Assembly (NCBI GenBank): GCA_947490035.1 | Contig: CANLGS010000303.1 | Location: 1 to 5,844 of the forward strand | Direction of reading: 5' to 3' | DNA from: Gemmataceae bacterium | GTDB taxonomy: Bacteria; Planctomycetota; Planctomycetia; Gemmatales; Gemmataceae | DNA: 5,844 bases | Shown: positions 5,490 to 5,844 of the stretch, one piece after another | Numbering within the stretch: position 1 is the first letter of the stretch | Layout of the letters: each line of letters opens with the position of its first letter | Made by a program: the position numbers and the translations under genes | Notes under the pieces: model-generated | Databases searched by the model: none | What the model was told of the DNA's origin: nothing | What the model saw: the letters and a program-made list of their open reading frames with translations, nothing else

Positions 5490-5575
5490 CGTGGTGAACC
5501 GCGACCGTGAGGGAGCGGGTGGGCCGGGGCGCGATGAGACCCCCACCCGCTCCCTCACGGTCGCGGTTCACCACG
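5490..5575. repeat. Perfect 34-bp inverted repeat after cbiO
   Basis: Arms 5490-5523 and 5542-5575 are perfect complements around an 18-nt loop. The left arm begins cgtggtgaaccgcgaccgtg and ends gagcgggtggg. It starts at the base directly after the cbiO stop codon. As RNA it would form a very stable hairpin able to end or protect the operon transcript. The 34-bp perfect arms and the absence of a T-run argue that it is primarily a mobile or dispersed palindrome serving, at most secondarily, as a terminator. Confidence 0.85.
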
Positions 5576-5594
5576 CCGACCGACATTTCAGGAA

Positions 5595-5622
5595 TTTCGC
5601 CACTCGATTCGCATCGTATACT
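5595..5622 (+). promoter_or_regulatory. Candidate promoter of the glycosyltransferase gene
   Basis: TATACT (5617-5622) is a good -10 hexamer 34 nt before the ATG at 5657. The -35 region is weak (TTTCGC at 5595-5600, 16-nt spacer). It lies just beyond the large palindrome, as expected for a new transcription unit. Confidence 0.35.
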
Positions 5623-5656
5623 GGAACGAATACGCTCCTCCACCGCGAAGCACCAC

Positions 5657-5844
5657 ATGCCATCCACCCTGCTCGCCGAACCGCCGCTCAACCCGGTCCA
5701 CGAAATCTTCCACGTCGATCGCGTCCTGAAGCCGGCCGAACCGGTGCCGCCGCGCAAGCACAAGATCATCGCCGTGCTGCCCGCGTACAACGCGGCGACG
5801 ACGCTCGAGGCCACCATCGCGGACTTCCCCGCCGGGTGCGTGGA
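5657..5844 (+). CDS. Family 2 glycosyltransferase (GT-A fold), 5' part only
   Basis: The first 62 residues are visible before the window ends. Residues 36-58 read K-I-I-A-V-L-P-A-Y-N-A-A-T-T-L-E-A-T-I, the classic first beta strand and nucleotide-sugar loop of GT2 enzymes of the dolichol-phosphate mannosyltransferase-like type. Such enzymes transfer a sugar from a nucleotide donor and usually act at the cytoplasmic face of the membrane. A polar, proline-containing N-terminal extension of about 35 residues precedes the domain, with no signal peptide. The metal-binding DxD motif and acceptor region are beyond the window. This ATG is the only nearby in-frame start; the Shine-Dalgarno is poor (GAAG, 5647-5650). 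The large palindrome separates it from the cbi operon, so a functional link is unlikely. Confidence 0.8.
   Translation, partial: MPSTLLAEPPLNPVHEIFHVDRVLKPAEPVPPRKHKIIAVLPAYNAATTLEATIADFPAGCV

Overview
The window is GC-rich (by eye well above 60 %) chromosomal DNA and looks like a planctomycete of the Gemmata group. The hints are a secreted proline-rich protein ending in a tail (W-R-P-F-W ... H-L-T-P-E-R-I-H-G-G-I) of a kind I recall from planctomycete proteins, a DUF2934 miniprotein, and palindromic repeats at most gene boundaries. The taxonomic call is inference, because there is no rRNA or marker gene in the window.

Layout from left to right. A hairpin (5-33) abuts the stop of gluQ, which lies on the minus strand (34-978) and encodes glutamyl-queuosine tRNA(Asp) synthetase. 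A divergent intergenic region of about 100 bp follows, with a GC-rich hairpin. It leads into a plus-strand gene (1080-3467) for a secreted 795-residue protein of unknown function. That protein has two copies of one beta-rich domain, proline-rich linkers, 13 cysteines and the conserved-looking tail. The gap at 3468-3712 is filled mostly with repeats: three copies of a REP-like palindrome (two direct, one inverted), then a separate 11-bp hairpin and a plausible promoter.

Next comes a compact plus-strand operon. A 75-aa DUF2934 protein (3713-3940) overlaps by ATGA with cbiQ (3937-4689), the transmembrane (T) component of an ECF-type cobalt/nickel transporter. It is followed by cbiO (4710-5489), the ATPase (A) component. 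CbiQ and CbiO should form the energising module that drives uptake through a substrate-binding S component. No S component (CbiM/CbiN type) is encoded in the window. Between cbiQ and cbiO sits an inverted array of 7-bp repeats. The best cbiO start codon and the first beta strand of the ATPase lie inside this array.

Immediately after the cbiO stop is a perfect 34-bp inverted repeat (5490-5575). It is followed by a promoter-like TATACT and the 5' end of a family 2 glycosyltransferase gene (from 5657), cut by the window edge.

The proteins are mostly recognisable housekeeping or transport functions. The unusual content is the density of different palindromic repeat families at gene ends, the repeat-derived N-terminus of CbiO, the DUF2934-cbiQ coupling, and the uncharacterised duplicated-domain secreted protein.
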